Assembly (NCBI RefSeq): GCF_029407905.1
Contig: NC_073645.1
Span: 54,207,501 to 54,271,500 of the forward strand
DNA from: Bubalus kerabau
Taxonomy: Eukaryota > Chordata > Mammalia > Artiodactyla > Bovidae
Reading direction: 5' to 3'
Length of the DNA stretch: 64,000 nt
The notes below the pieces were generated by a model that saw nothing but the letters and a program-made list of their open reading frames with translations, was not told the origin of the DNA and searched no databases. Each line of letters opens with the position of its first letter. Within the stretch, counting starts at the first letter, position 1. Made by a program: the position numbers and the translations under genes. Below, in pieces: positions 1 through 13,200 of this stretch.

Positions 1-561
1 TCCAACACCACAGTTCAAAAGCATCAATTCTTTGGCACTCAGCTTTCTTTATAGTCCGACTCTCACATCCATACATGACTACTGGAAAAACCACAGCCTT
101 GACTAGACGGACCTTTGTTGACAAAGTAATGTCTGCTTTTTAATATGCTATCTAGATCGGCCATAACTTTCCTTCCAAGCAGTAAGCGTCTTTTAATTTC
201 ATGGCTGTAGTCACCATCTGCAGTGGTTTATGATTCCCCCAAAATAAAGTCAGCCACTGTTTCCACTGTTTCCCCATCTATTTGCCATGAAGTGATGGGA
301 CCAGATGCCATGATCTTCGTTTTCTGAATGTGGTGCTTTAAGCCAACTTTTTCACTCTCCTCTTTCACTTTCATCAAGAGGCTCTTTGGTTCTTCTTCAC
401 TTTCTGCCATAAGGGTGGTGTCATCTGCATATCTGAGGTTATTGATATTTCTCCCAGCAATCTTGATTCCAGCTTGTGCTTCTTCCAGCCCAGAGTTTCT
501 CATGATGTACTCTGCATATAAGTCAAATAAGCAGGATGACAATATATAGCCTTGATGTACT
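1..561 (-). mobile_element. BovB LINE fragment, antisense, cut by window edge
   Basis: On the minus strand 542-228 translates as a BovB (RTE-clade) reverse transcriptase fragment containing the YADD catalytic motif, followed by the downstream domain up to the window edge. One long open stretch remains but the copy is truncated on both sides. It faces a second BovB fragment at 730-1515. Confidence 0.9.
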
Positions 562-729
562 CTAAGACATGATTAAAAAGCAATTAACAGAGACAACAGT
601 ATAATGTAAACATTTGGTAATCTCAAAATGGAGTTCTTTTCAAGCATGATCTAAATTCCGACAACCGTAAAGGAAAAGTTTTGTCTTACTTTCTTAATTG
701 AGATGATAATTGTAATCTTTATAAACAAT

Positions 730-1515
730 TGTTTAACTTCAATAACCTCATGCAAAATGCTGGACTGGATGAACCACAATCTGGAATCAAGATTGCTGGG
801 AGAATGATCAACAACCTCAGATATGCAGATGATACCACTCATATAGCAGGAAGTGAAGAGGAGTAAAGACTATTGATGAGAGTGAAAGAGAAGAGTGGAA
901 AAGCTGGCTTGAAACAGTATTAAAAAACGAAGATCATGGCATCTGGTCCCATCACTTCATGGCAAATAGATGAGGAAAAAATGGAAACAGTGAAAGATTT
1001 TCTTTTCTTGGGCTCCAAAATCTTATTAAAAAGCAGAGACATTACTTTGCTGGCAAGGGTCCATAGTCAAACCTATGTTTTTTCCAGTAGTCATGTACAG
1101 ATGTGAGAGTTGGGCCATAAAGAAGGCTGAGTGCTGAAAAATTGATACTTTCTAATTGTGGTGCTGTAGAAGACTGTTGAGGGTCCCTTGGACAGCAAGG
1201 AGATCAAACTAGTCAATCCTAAAGGAAATCAGCCCTAAATATTCACTAGAAGGACTGAGATGCTGAAGCTGAAGCTACAATACTTTGGCCACTCGATAGG
1301 AGGAGCTGACTCATTGGAAAAGACCCTGATGCTGGGACAGACTTAAGGCACAAGGAGAAGGGGACGACAGAGGATGAGGTGGTTGGGTGGCATCACTGAC
1401 TCATGGAGATAAGTTTTAGCAAACTCTGGAAGATGCTTGAGGACAGGGAAGCCTGGTGTGCTGCAGTTCATGAGGTCACAAAGAGTTGGACAGGACTTAC
1501 TGACTGAATAACAAC
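730..1515 (+). mobile_element. BovB LINE 3' fragment, sense
   Basis: Plus-strand translation shows a decayed BovB reverse transcriptase segment (YADD region near 815-835) and then the C-terminal part and 3' end, with several in-frame stops. An internal deletion is visible near 1020, where the text jumps from the post-RT segment to a point well downstream. It is more decayed than the opposed copy at 1-561, so the two probably inserted independently. Confidence 0.88.
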
Positions 1516-1600
1516 TTCAGTAAGTCCTTTACATATTGTTTTACCTGTGATTTCTCTCAAAGTTTCGAAGTTAATTCCCTAACAATTTAAAGTATCCCAG

Positions 1601-1924
1601 GGACTCCCCTGGTGGTGCAGTGGATAAGAATCTACCTCTAGTGCAGAGGACATGGGCTCAATCCCTGTCTGTGAAGATTTCACGTGCTGTGGTGCAACTA
1701 AGCCCATGGGCCACAACTTCTGAGTCCGCACTCCAGGGCCCACACGCGCAGCTAGTGAGCCCCTGTGCTGCAGCCACCGAAGCCTGCGAGCCTAAAGCTT
1801 GTGCTTCGTAAGAAGACAAGCTGCCACGGTGCGAAGCCTGTGTACCGCAACCAGAGAAACCTGCGTGTAACAACAAAGACCCAGTGAAACCCAAAATATA
1901 TAAACAAACAAAAGTTTTTAAAAT
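1601..1924 (+). mobile_element. CHR-2 type tRNA-Glu SINE
   Basis: The element starts with the typical tRNA-derived head (near 1601-1670) and continues with the long run of 'product/combination' repeats of cetartiodactyl CHR SINEs, ending in an A-rich tail. An imperfect target-site duplication flanks it: 1584-1600 on the left and 1925-1943 on the right, both containing AAAGTATC.CAG. Confidence 0.8.
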
Positions 1925-1943
1925 AATTTCTAAAGTATCTCAG

Positions 1944-3169
1944 ACAATAGAAAAAGATGAAGATAATTTCAATTGTTTCTAAAGTTAGCACAACTCTAAT
2001 AGAAGAACATAATAAGACGTGAGAATCTGAAGCCCAATTTTACCTATGGATGTAGATGCAAAACTACTAAAAATACTGTTCAACACGTTGAAGCATCAGC
2101 ATGTAAAGAAGTGTGGCTCCACGAAACTCCTGGTTGGGAAGCAGAGCTGTAAGACTGCGCGTACATGAAAGTGTGTTCATCCAGCATCGTACCAGCAGAT
2201 TTAAAAAGAAAAATCCTAGGACTGTCTCAGTTAAAAAGGTATTTTACTATCTCAATACTCATCCCTGCTAAATACTCCTTGTTAACTAGAGAAAGAAGAA
2301 CATTGTCCCAATATGGTTGCCTTTTTGCCACAACCAATCAACCACACACTTGATGGAGAAGTACCCATTCCTGCCAGGCAAGGGCAAGGCCACCTCTTTC
2401 ATCCCGATTAGTCAACGTTGTTTGAGATGATGCAGGCACCTGAATGAGATATAAGACAAATAAAAAAGACTTTCTTCTGAAAAGATACACTCAAAAATTT
2501 CATTACTTTATAAAGACATCTGTACCTGTATTTAGAATTTGTTGCTGGGCCATCCCAGAGCATTTCCACAGAGAACCTAGAATGGCGGGGCCTGGCCCCA
2601 GACCACGTGCTGCACCCCAGGAGGTCTAGGCTCACCCTCCCCTCTCTTGGGCCCCCTTCCAGGATGCACAGACTCAGATAAGCTGCCACATGTAGTTATT
2701 TTGGCCTGTGGGAGCCATGGGGCCTGGTTTGCCTCACACACGTCCTGTCCTCATGCCCACCTGTCAGGGCTTGAACTGGAGCCCCAAGGAAGGCTGACCC
2801 TTCCTGACCCTCCAGCACCAACAGGAAGGACAAACCAAAAAAAAGAAAAAAATGCTGTGTGGACACATCTGCCTGGCAGGGTGGAAGAAGAGGACAGAGG
2901 GGTCAAGGAGGCTCTGTCTCCATGCTGGGGATGGGGCTCTGCCATCCCACATCAGCCCCTGGGGGGGATGACAGAGCACATGCACCTCGACAGGGCCCTC
3001 AGCCCACCAGCCCACAGGGCACAAAACAGGCCCTAGACTCCCGCCAACGTCAACGCCCCTTCACAGCACAGGGAGATACAAGTCGGACACCAGTAACATG
3101 GCTGTAGTTCTGAATACAGATCAAGGGGCACTGCTAATAGACTGGGAGGGAGAGTGGTTTAGAAGTCAG
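1944..3169. other. Intergenic, no gene recognised
   Basis: The open frames here (for example 2647-3036 plus) are short, overlap in several frames and match nothing I recognise. The stretch 2570-3100 is G+C-rich, which alone would favour spurious frames. Confidence 0.5.
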
Positions 3170-3236
3170 TGTGTGGAATGCAGCCTCAGTTTTAAGTATA
3201 TGCAATGCACATGTTCTACCACTGAGCTACACCCCC
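3170..3236 (-). pseudogene. tRNA-Ala-like relic
   Basis: Read on the minus strand from 3236, the 5' half matches a nuclear alanine tRNA: GGGGGTGTAGCTCAGTGG, which includes the A-box, then an anticodon-arm-like segment with TTGCAT. The 3' half has lost the T-arm and B-box, and no CCA-proximal pairing strand can be seen. It is a decayed tRNA gene or retroposed tRNA fragment rather than a SINE head, because the ruminant SINEs here derive from other tRNAs. A cysteine tRNA shares the start but fits the next bases less well. Confidence 0.6.
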
Positions 3237-4114
3237 TACAGAGGTGATTTTTGTTCTTTTCGCTTTCCTTCATATTTCGTATTGTACATAGAGATGGATC
3301 ACTTATTTAAAAGTATAAAATTAGAACCTGTTAATTAAGATCTTCCTATGTCACCAGATAGAGGACAGAATTAAATCACACAGAAAACCTCTGTAAAATA
3401 CCCAGAACATTATAACAGAAACAATTTGGAGCTCTGTGGTGTCCGGCACAAATAAATATAGGACATTTTAAAATACAAAGTCTACTCAGCTCATGGATTT
3501 TAACACAATAAAAATTCTAATATTTTTGATTTTAGAATTTGACAAAATGCTTCTAAACAGTAATTATCCCCTAATTTTCTATAATGAACATGTACCTTTT
3601 TTAATAGTCAGAGATTAACTTTTTCACACTTGGTCAACTCTTCTTCTTTTCCCTCTACTGAATCTGCCAGTTGATTTGACAAAGTGAACTAACATTCGGG
3701 TGCTGAATTTTTCTTCTCTGGCCAGGAGTTTGGCTGCTGGTGATTCAGTACCATTGGGGCTGCTCAGACAAAACTCTTGCTCAGGGGTTGAGAATTGCAC
3801 CAGGAGGTCAGGCACTCTGCCATGGAAATGATCGGCACAGAATTGATGTTGCCTTACATAAATCCTACCAGAAACAAACCCATATAAGTAGGACCTTACT
3901 GCTCCTTGTCCACCCAATGTCAAAGGGAGGACAGTCCCCACCCCACGTTCTGACCTATGGGCTGGTGGAGCGCCCTGGACGCTGTGTTTACTGACATGGT
4001 GCAGGTGTCGGCAGCCAGTGTTGGCAGAGCCCAGGCATGGCCATGTGGGTTCCTGGATAAAGTTCTAATGAGTTGCCACTGAAGGGATCAGCCTTTGAAA
4101 TGATGGCCAACAGT
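3237..4114. other. CYP2E1 upstream flank, no gene recognised
   Basis: This single-copy-looking DNA lies between the tRNA relic and the CYP2E1 proximal promoter. A 105-codon minus-strand open frame (3941-3624) has no recognisable domain and I do not call it. Distal CYP2E1 regulatory elements could lie here, but none is identifiable by eye. Confidence 0.5.
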
Positions 4115-4133
4115 GGCTAATAATAAACTAATG
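4115..4133 (+). promoter_or_regulatory. HNF1-like element of the CYP2E1 promoter
   Basis: GGCTAATAATAAACTAATG resembles the HNF1 half-site palindrome (GTTAAT-N-ATTAAC type). It lies about 83 bp upstream of the TATA box, so about -113 to -95 from the predicted start. That is the position at which HNF1-alpha is known to drive liver expression of rodent and human CYP2E1. Assignment is by position and resemblance. Confidence 0.55.
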
Positions 4134-4197
4134 TCTTGGGCTGGAGGATGAGGAAGGTGCATTGGTCAGCTGCTCACCCTCCTTCTCAAGAATGCAT

Positions 4198-4204
4198 TAT
4201 AAAA
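4198..4204 (+). promoter_or_regulatory. TATA box of CYP2E1
   Basis: TATAAAA lies 55 bp upstream of the CYP2E1 start codon. Normal spacing puts transcription start near 4228 and the 5' leader at about 30 bases, as short as in other mammalian CYP2E1 genes. Confidence 0.85.
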
Positions 4205-4259
4205 GCTTTGCCTCTCCATGGGAGCATCCTCAAAAGTCGGCAGATCCCCCAAGGGCACC

Positions 4260-7200
4260 ATGGCTGCCCTGGGCATCACGGTCGCCCTGCTGGTGTGGAT
4301 GGCCACCCTGCTGCTCATCTCCATCTGGAAGCACATCTACAGCAGCTGGAAACTGCCCCCTGGCCCTTTCCCACTGCCCATCATCGGGAATCTTTTACAA
4401 CTGGATATTAAGAACATTCCCAAATCCTTCACCAGGGTAAGAGAAATATTGTTGATTTGAGGGGGGAGAATTCAGAAATTAGATGTAATATGTGAGCATT
4501 CAACTCACTCTCAGACAAATAATAATTCAATACCAGCTTGTTGTGAATCAACTGAATTACCAACACCACCCAAAAGTGATAATCCAAATGTTACGCTACC
4601 GATGCAGCTTGGGCATGGTGCTCAGTGGGCACTGGTCATGGTTGCCCCGAGGCCCTGCTTGAGCAGTGCTAACTGCCTTGTCGTTGGGTGGCTTGGCAGC
4701 CCGGTGTGGCCGTGCCTGCCGCTGCTGCGCAAGGAGGGGCCTGCGCCGACACCTGACGCACACCGGCTGGGCGTCAGTCTGCAGCTCTCCTTAGGTGCCA
4801 AAGAACAGGAGGAAAAGTGAGGTGTTTGACCCCTACACACACCTCTTACTGCATTTGTTGTGACCACTGAATGAGCTCATAACTCTAGAAGCTAAATGCA
4901 TTGATGAATCTATTAAAAGAGTTAACAAAAGAATGTCCTAGGGCACAGAGCTGCTTAGAAGGCACTGATGAGCTTCACGCTCCAGGGAGGAAGATGGGCT
5001 TGGGGACTCTGGACAGTTCAGATCCAGGGTGTCCAACAGAATCCTAGGGTCCAGGACCTTGACTAGGGACAGCAGACTGGAGGTGGTGGGGGCAGTCACG
5101 CGGAGAGACCTCAGGAGGATGGGAGGAGTTGGCCAGGCCTTCTGAGTTAACTGTGTCTGGGAGGGAGGGGAACGAGGTGCACCCAGGTGCGTGGGCCAAG
5201 TGGCCTGCACCGGGATGCGCTCCCTGTGGAAGAAGCCACCGTGGGGAGGGCCTTCCCTAGGTCACTCTGGGTTCTCCTGGCCAACAGCAGCGGCCTTGGG
5301 GATCACGTTAAATCATGGGCCTCCCCTGGAGGCAGCGCTGGCTCACCCCGCGGCCTGTTGGTCTCCGCAGCTGGCAGAGAGGTACGGGCCGCTGTTCACC
5401 CTGTACCTGGGCTCTCGGCGTGTCGTGGTTGTGCATGGCTACAAGCCCGTGAAGGAGGTCCTGCTTGACTACAAGAACGAGTTTTCTGGCAGAGGAGAAA
5501 ACCCTGGGTTCCAGGTGCACAAGAACAACGGTGTGTCCTACTTGGGGTCGGGGTGCTGGGGGAGATGTTGGGGGAGGCCCTGAAGTGACAGTAACAACTT
5601 GCTAAAGACAGAAAGGTGATGTGATCCGCAGACAAGTCAGGCGATGATTCGTTCATTCAGTCATTGCTCTGCGTGTTTTGATGAAAGCTACTGCGTGAGC
5701 CTTGCACACCAGAGTGGACAAGACCTGGAACATCCACCCACTGACCAGCAAGACAGACATATTCATAGAGAAACAGGCCAGAGGAAGCTGCTTCTGCTGT
5801 CTGGCCCAGCGGTGCCTCCCTCCACAGACCTTTCTGCCTCCCTGGGTCCCCAGTCTCTCCCGGGAGCTGTTTCCACTCACAGCTTCAATCGCTCCAGGGT
5901 GTTGGGGCTCCATCTACTGAGGTCCCTCACCCATGAATGGCACCCACTTCTCCATTGAGGGGGCCTCTGATGTCCCACCCGGGGCTGTTCTTAGATCAGG
6001 AAGAGGGCGCTGAGATGTCCCTGTGACCCCTCTTTCCTCTGCCTCTCCCAGTCCCCAGGCTCCAGACCCAAGAGTTCCCTATGCAGGGGAGAAGGCCTGG
6101 GGATCTAACTGGTCTTTATTGGAGTATTTTCCACAGTCCTGACTTCAGACTCTACCATCTGTGTCTCCTGGGAGGTCCTGGGAGGGCTGTGGACACTGGC
6201 TGGTGGGGGCGCCCCTCCTGCCCTCCCAGCTCTGAGGGCTCCCGGCCCCTGCTGTCCTCCGACCTCAGCCACTTGTCCTTCGTCGCTTGCTCTCTGGTGT
6301 TTAAGTGAGATTCTAAAGCAGATTAATGTGAAACAGCGTCCCTTCTACCCACAAAACTTGGAACCCTCACTTCTTCCTGAGTCAATTTTGGTGATGAGCT
6401 TCTGGAAAACTCATTTTATGGAGAATTTCCAAATTGATGTGCTTACATTTGTATATGGACTTCTTGCCTTATTTTTCCAGTCTGCATTTCTGAGGCATTT
6501 GATTGTCTGTCTTAGATACTGTGCTTTTGTTTTTCTTCTTAGGAGCTCCTGAAACCAAATTAAGCACCTAAGCTTTGTCATTTAAACAGAGGAGGTTTAC
6601 TGGAGGAGAGCCCTGGGAGGGCAGGAGTTCTGGAGTCAAAGAGCTTTACCATGGTCAGGGGCGTCAGGGAGGCCTGGTGCAAGTCATGTGCCCCTGAAAG
6701 TAGTCAGGCAGAGCCGGCTTCCCCATCCTGCAGCTGGGACACAAGGCGCCTGACTACCCCCTGCCTGTCCCACACTGTGGGACACGCACTGCATGTCCCA
6801 CACGGCCTGGGGCTGACCCTGCACATCAACCAGGCATTGGAACCAGGTCTGTGGTCCCCAGGAATAATGACGTGAATGGTCTCGGTTACCATAGTATGGT
6901 GCAGCAGCTGCGTGTCAATGTGCTGAGAGGGCCGGCCATCATTTCAGTCAGTCTTCGAGGCTCAGGAAGGGGAGCTTCCTTGCCTCCGTTTCTGCCTGTT
7001 TGGTCCCAAACAATGGTGCTCCTCTGGGATCTGTCTCTTTATCTGCATGTCTCTGTGGCTCACCATCTCTGCCCCTGTATCTCTCTTTCTCTTTGTCTCT
7101 TCTTACATTTTTCTGTATCTTCTTTTCTTTCTACACAATTCTCCCCAAAACATTTTTAAACTCCCTTCTTCCACGCCCCTCCCTCCTCAGCCACCTCCTC

Positions 7201-10200
7201 TCCTCACCACGTGCTCTTCAGAGCGGCCCCCAGCACCTCTGCTTCCTGCCTTTCCTCTAGCGTCTCAGGCCCTTAGGCCTTGGGGCGCAGCCTCTGCCCC
7301 ATTCTCCAGCCTCCTCAGCACACACTCCCCGATCCCTGGCATGCTTGCTTGTCCACCCTGTGTCCTGGGCCAGCAACGTGGAGGGCCAGAGCTGCCCGAG
7401 GCCTGGCCAGGCTGAGGGAGTAGACACCCATGAGTTTGGAACGTCCCTTCCCTAGGTGCCCCCTTGGGCTGCTCTGCTGCATACCCAGCTTCCACTTGGC
7501 CCATTATACAAAGTCCCACAGGAATCGGCGCCAGGACACCTGAACGCATGACCCTGAGCTCAGTCCTACTTGTACTTTTAACTTGGTGAAGAGTATCTGT
7601 AAATGGGCCTCCTCAATGCCCACACACCCATCAGTGGTCATGCTCTCCATCTGTGGGCTTGTCTGCGTGGCTGCCTCCTTGGGTCACACACCTCTTCTCC
7701 CAGCCCCTCTGGTGCTTCCTCTGCAGGCCATCCAGGTGTCCTCTCGGGCCTGGCCAGACTTCCTTCAGGAAAGACTGGGGCCACAGCCTTCCTCAGACCT
7801 GGACACGCAGGCGGGAAGCAGCTTGAGGGCTTCCCACATCTCGAGGTCTGCTGGCGGTAGCCTTGGATGTTAGTAAGGACTTGCTGTGAAGCCACAAAGT
7901 GCAAGTCGAGGCGTCTGTAACGTGAGGGTCAAAAATGACTGCAGGCAATGTTACGTGCCGGCCTGGATGGAAGGGGATTTTCAGAGAATGGAAACATATG
8001 TGCAGCTATGTCCCCACGCTGTTCACCTGCAATCGTCACAGTGGTGTTAACTGGCTGTGCTGCTACTCTCGCGTGAAGGTTGCTCAGTTCTGGCCGACTG
8101 TTTGTGACCCCGTGAACTATACAGTCCATGGAATTCTCCAGGCCAGAATACTGGAGTGGGTAGCCTTTCTCTTCTCCAGGGGACCTTCCCAATACAAGAA
8201 TCGAACCCAGGTTTTCCATAGTGCAGGCGGATTCTTTACCAGCTGAGCCACACACCCTAATACGAAATGTTTTGGTGGTAAAAAAAAAAAGAAAAAATCA
8301 CCAAAAGCAAAATGGCCTCAAAGGAATTAGTCAGGAGGCAGGAAAGAGGCGGGAGGCACTTCTTGGTAGTCAGGCATGGTCCCCCTATCATGGGGGATGC
8401 AAGACATAGTGAAGGAAGCAAGGAGGCTGTGATTGAGGAGCGTACATGAGCAACAGAGAAAACCAGGCTCCACACCAAAGGCCTCCCTGCAAACCAGAGC
8501 GTTGGTCCCTGTGTGGTCAGTGGGCCCCTCAGTGTTCCCTGCAGAGCCGAGCCCATTACTCCTGCCCTCCTCCTCCTGACAAAAACGTTTGCAGTAACGG
8601 TTCTCCTGCTTCCTCTCCTTAGGGGTCATTTTCAACAATGGACCAACCTGGCGGGACACCCGACGGTTCTCGTTGACCACCCTCCGTGACTTAGGGATGG
8701 GAAAACAGGGCAATGAGCAGCGGATCCAGAGGGAGGCCCACTTCCTGCTGGACGTGCTCAGGAAGACCAAGGGTGCGTACAGCCTGGGGCTCACACCCAC
8801 CCTCCTCCAACGGTTAGCCCACAGATGCCACTTCACAGGGTGGTTTCCCCTCTGATCCTGGGGCTAAGGTGATACCGAGGGTGTAGCTGGTGTGTCCTGA
8901 ATCACTGACAAGGAAGGAAAACCCAAGCGGCTCACACTTCCACCACGTCCCAAGAATTCTCATGGTTCTAGGGTGTCTCCTCACAAGACTGGAAATGCCC
9001 CTCCTGCCACACCCACAGCAAATGCCCTCTCAAAGCCCCTGTTTTCCAGGCCAGCCCTTTGACCCCACGTTTGTCATCGGCTTCGCGCCTTACAATGTCA
9101 TCTCTGACATCCTCTTCCACAAACGCTTTGACTATAAAGACGAGACGGGCCTGAGGCTGATGAGTCTGCTCAACGAGAACTTCTACCTGCTCAGCACCCC
9201 CTGGATCCAGGTGAAGCGCTGTCCTCTCTCCTGCCTGTTTTGCACCCTTGCTTCAATTTGATGGTTTACAGCAGGAAAAAGATAAGAAGGGTCACTTGTG
9301 TGTGTGTGGACAGATGGGCACACAAGACTAGATAGCATGAACGATCCTTCTGGAGACTTCCATGGAGCCTGCAGTTCCACCTAGCTAGCCTTGGGACACT
9401 TACTGTTTTCCTCTTTAAATTGATACTCACCAGACAGGCAGTGCCTCTGCCTATGTGCTCGAGTTCCCACCACAGAACTCACACGGCACTCATAGAGTGG
9501 TGCCCAAAAAGATACTTTTAGCCAAAATGTTCCAAATAATACAATATGGACAGCCATAAATTTGGGTTTGGAGAAGGTTATTATTCTGGCACACAAAATG
9601 CTATTGCATCCAGAAAAAATGTGTATAGTAAGAAAATTCTCTCCCTTCCTCCCTCTCTTTCTAGCTTTATAATAATTTCCCAGACTATCTACAGTACCTG
9701 CCTGGAAGCCATAGAAAGCTACTGAAAAATGTGTCTGAAGTAAAAAGTTATGCTTTAGAAAGAGTGAAGGATCACCAGAAGTCCCTGGAGCCCAGCTGCC
9801 CCCGAGGCTTCTTAGACACCATGCTGATAGAAATGGCCAAGGTACACTCACAGTTCGCGGCTGCCGGACGAGGTGGAGCTGAGCGCTCGGCTGTTACGAG
9901 ATGGGTTTGCAGGGCAGGGGATGCTTTTTTCAGGTTTATATGATGACTTGCACTATGGTGTCCATGCCGCCCACACTGGGTACATCCTGATGCTCTCAGT
10001 TTTACACATATGCAGTGGCTTCAGCATGACCTCCACACATCGACACTCGGCCCGCCTGCCGGGCCACGCTGCACTCTGCTGTCTGTTGAGCTCACCAACA
10101 AGATGGCTTCTCTTGGGGAAGCTGTCTAGGGGGTGTGGATTTGGGTGAGTGGGACCCTCACACTAGCTTCCTCCAACCCATGCTTTTTAACCACTTCTGA

Positions 10201-13200
10201 TCAATTAATGGCTGTGTCTCATCTGGGGAGAGGCCCCCAGCATTCCTCCTCAGCACTTAACTCCCAATTGTGCACAGCCTCAGGGGGTGCAGCCCTTCCG
10301 ACACAAGCTCCCTGACGTGTCTTGGGTCCCCTCCCAGACTGGCCGCACTTCTCTCTCCTTGGCACCACAGGAGGCTCTGGAGCGCCACACCTGGCTTCCC
10401 TGTATGACTTGCTCCAGTTGTCTGAGAGCCTCCTCCATCTGCTGGGCCCCTCCCACCCCTCTTCCCATTATAACCTGCTTCCTGGGACTGAAAGGCCCAG
10501 CTGTGGGGGCAGTAGGAGGCCGAGGGCAGCCCTGCAGGAGCCCCATAGTCAGCCCTGGGCTGCTGGAGTTCATGGCACAGGGCCAGGAAGAGCCTCAGCC
10601 TCCAGGAGGGCCCTTGGGGGCACAGAAGGATCGCCAGTCTCTCAGCGCCCCCACGGTCCTTTGCTGGGAGCCTTGGTTCCCTCACTGTGCAATGGAGCTG
10701 ACGGTTCTGTGCAGGACGGGCCCGAGGAGCAGGCAGGGCGGGCAGGTGTGCCTCTGCTCAGGGACACAGGGTCTCTTTTTCATCCACCTGAAGATGTTTC
10801 CTCATTGAGTTCCTGTCTCTCATCCACAGGAAAAACACAGTGCGGACCCTGTGTACACCTTGGAAAACATCGCTGTGACTGTGGCTGACCTGCTCTTTGC
10901 AGGGACAGAGACCACCAGCACCACCCTGCGATACGGGCTCCTGATTCTCATGAAATACCCGGAGGTTGAAGGTAGGACAAGTAATAGGCCAGGACTCGAC
11001 ATTGTGGCTGTCACACGTGGACGGAGACCCTGTGTCCCTCAGCCTGGAACATTCAGGCTTCAGCTCCCTGTCTGCAAAACAGGGAGTGACACTGGGGTCA
11101 CTGGAGGAACGCTCTGGGGGAAGTGTTCTTGTACATGACAGGCACCTGGCACTCAGCCCTCCCACACCCACGGACACACCCAGATTGCGAAAGAAAGTCC
11201 AGTGAAGAAACGCCATACTTCCAGAATCCACTCCAGGACATGATCTGTTTATGAGAGAGTGAACATGTGCTCATCACCCTAAGACCCGGCCTTTCAGGAA
11301 GAGCTGGGAGGGAGGAGCGGGCAGGGGCAAGACCTCCTGGCTTATCTCACCAGATTGGAAGAGGGATCCCAGAAGGAACCCCCAGTAAAGCATTACAAGT
11401 CTGCCTGCTGCCCTGGGTCCAGCCCTCCTTTCCAGGGCTCCTCCCCAGCACCTGGATCAGGTGAACTTGGGGCACATCAGGCATGACTTTGGGGGCTGCA
11501 TGCGCAGAGCATCAGGCATTAGAAACAGCCCCCACCCCAGCCTGTAGGTGAGTAGTACTGTATGTTAGCAGGCTGGTCAGCACCAACACCGAAGGAAAGA
11601 GGAGGCAGAGGAGCCATCACCGTGCTCAGGCTCCAGCCTCCCACCCTCACTGGGCTGGCCCAGAGCTGCGGTGGGGTCCCCACTGCACGGAACCCCTCAC
11701 CACCGTAGCCATGCCTCTTGCTGCTGCTGATAATTTGGTTCCTGCTGTGTGCCAGGTGTGGGCACTAGCCCTTTAATACACTGTGGGCTTGAAGGCTGAT
11801 GTGAAAGGGCATGAAATTATTACCTCGGGAACATGGGTATGTGACCCATCCAGGGTCAGACCTGCTCCATCTGACTCCAAGGCCTTCACCTTTCGATTGG
11901 ACAGAAAAGTAAGGGGAAGGAGCCCGGAGTCCACAGAGCAGAGCCCCTGTGGGTCTGGGGCAGTTTTGAAGGCGCTCTGACCACTCTGTACTAGGAGGTC
12001 CACAGCCTCCAAAATGGTTTTATTTTATTAATTATGACAAATTTCCAGTATAGAGAAAAAGACAGAAAATAAATATGACAGTCATCTATACACCCATTGC
12101 CAAATTTAACGTGTTAACATTTTGGAGTACTGACTCAGAGCTCTTGAAAAGAAAGGCTGCAGAGCCAGCCGAGGACGCTCCTCACCTCCCTGGCTTCCCC
12201 GCCACCCCAGACTGCAGTCTTCCTGGAGTGCTGTGCAGCGTCCCATGGAGGGCTTCTTACATTTACCAGTTACTAAGTATTTACCATGTACTAAGTAATA
12301 CCATCTGTATTGTCATATGTGTTGAAATTTTTTCACTTGGTTACCATACTGCAGGGCACTGTGTAGTCCTCTCAACATATTACAAAGGCCCACAGGCAGC
12401 CTCAAACCTAGCAAGGCCAAGCAACTGCCAAAGGCTGCTCTTGCCTTTGCCAGAGGGGCTTCCAGAGTCCTTCCTCCAAGGCCCTTCAGGAGTGCGACAT
12501 GCTTGTCTGTTTCCATTCTCCATTCGCCTCCATACTCCGAAGAAGCATGCAACAAGCCAGCCAGGGGTAACAATTAATACAGTTTTCTTCCTGCTAGAAA
12601 TCCCCAAGACCCTTTTTAATTCTCTACTCCTGGCATGAAGACAAGCACTGGACTAGCCATGACCAGCTAGGAGAATGGAGTCCATAAATAGACATGTAAA
12701 TGCTGTAGACTGCACATAACTTCACTGAGCTTAGCTCTTACTGACATGTGTGGATGAATTATCCAATAATCTGAAGCTCCATAAACATCTGCTGGGTCTA
12801 TGGATGGGTGTTGAGCCAGCCTGAAGTCATGCATTTATTACATGCATATCTTGGCAGAGAAACTTCATGAAGAAATTGACAGGGTGATTGGGCCAAGCCG
12901 AATCCCTGCCATCAAGGACAGGCTGGACATGCCCTACCTGGATGCTGTGGTACATGAGATTCAGCGATTCATCGACCTCATTCCCTCCAATCTGCCCCAC
13001 GAAGCAACCCAGGACACAGTGTTCAGAGGATATGTCATCCCCAAGGTCAGATGTGAGCCTGCAGTGCACACCCAGCAGATCAGCTGCCTTCCAGGGAACA
13101 GGATGGGGCCAAGGACACCCTGTCTTGGCAGGTGTTGCTGAACACTAAGGGCTGGGCCAGCATCCCTACCTGCAGAGTGCCCCTCCCCCAGCAGGCCTGG

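Noticed and set aside
1..1515. A single twin-primed BovB at the window start
   Set aside because: The opposed segments cover the same element region (YADD block present in both), so one insertion with inversion cannot explain them.
3624..3941. 105-codon minus-strand gene upstream of CYP2E1
   Set aside because: No recognised domain, no splice or promoter context, and similar length frames arise by chance here.
10287..10888. 173- and 188-codon plus-strand frames
   Set aside because: They lie in CYP2E1 intron 5 and run into exon 6 out of frame; G+C-rich shadows.
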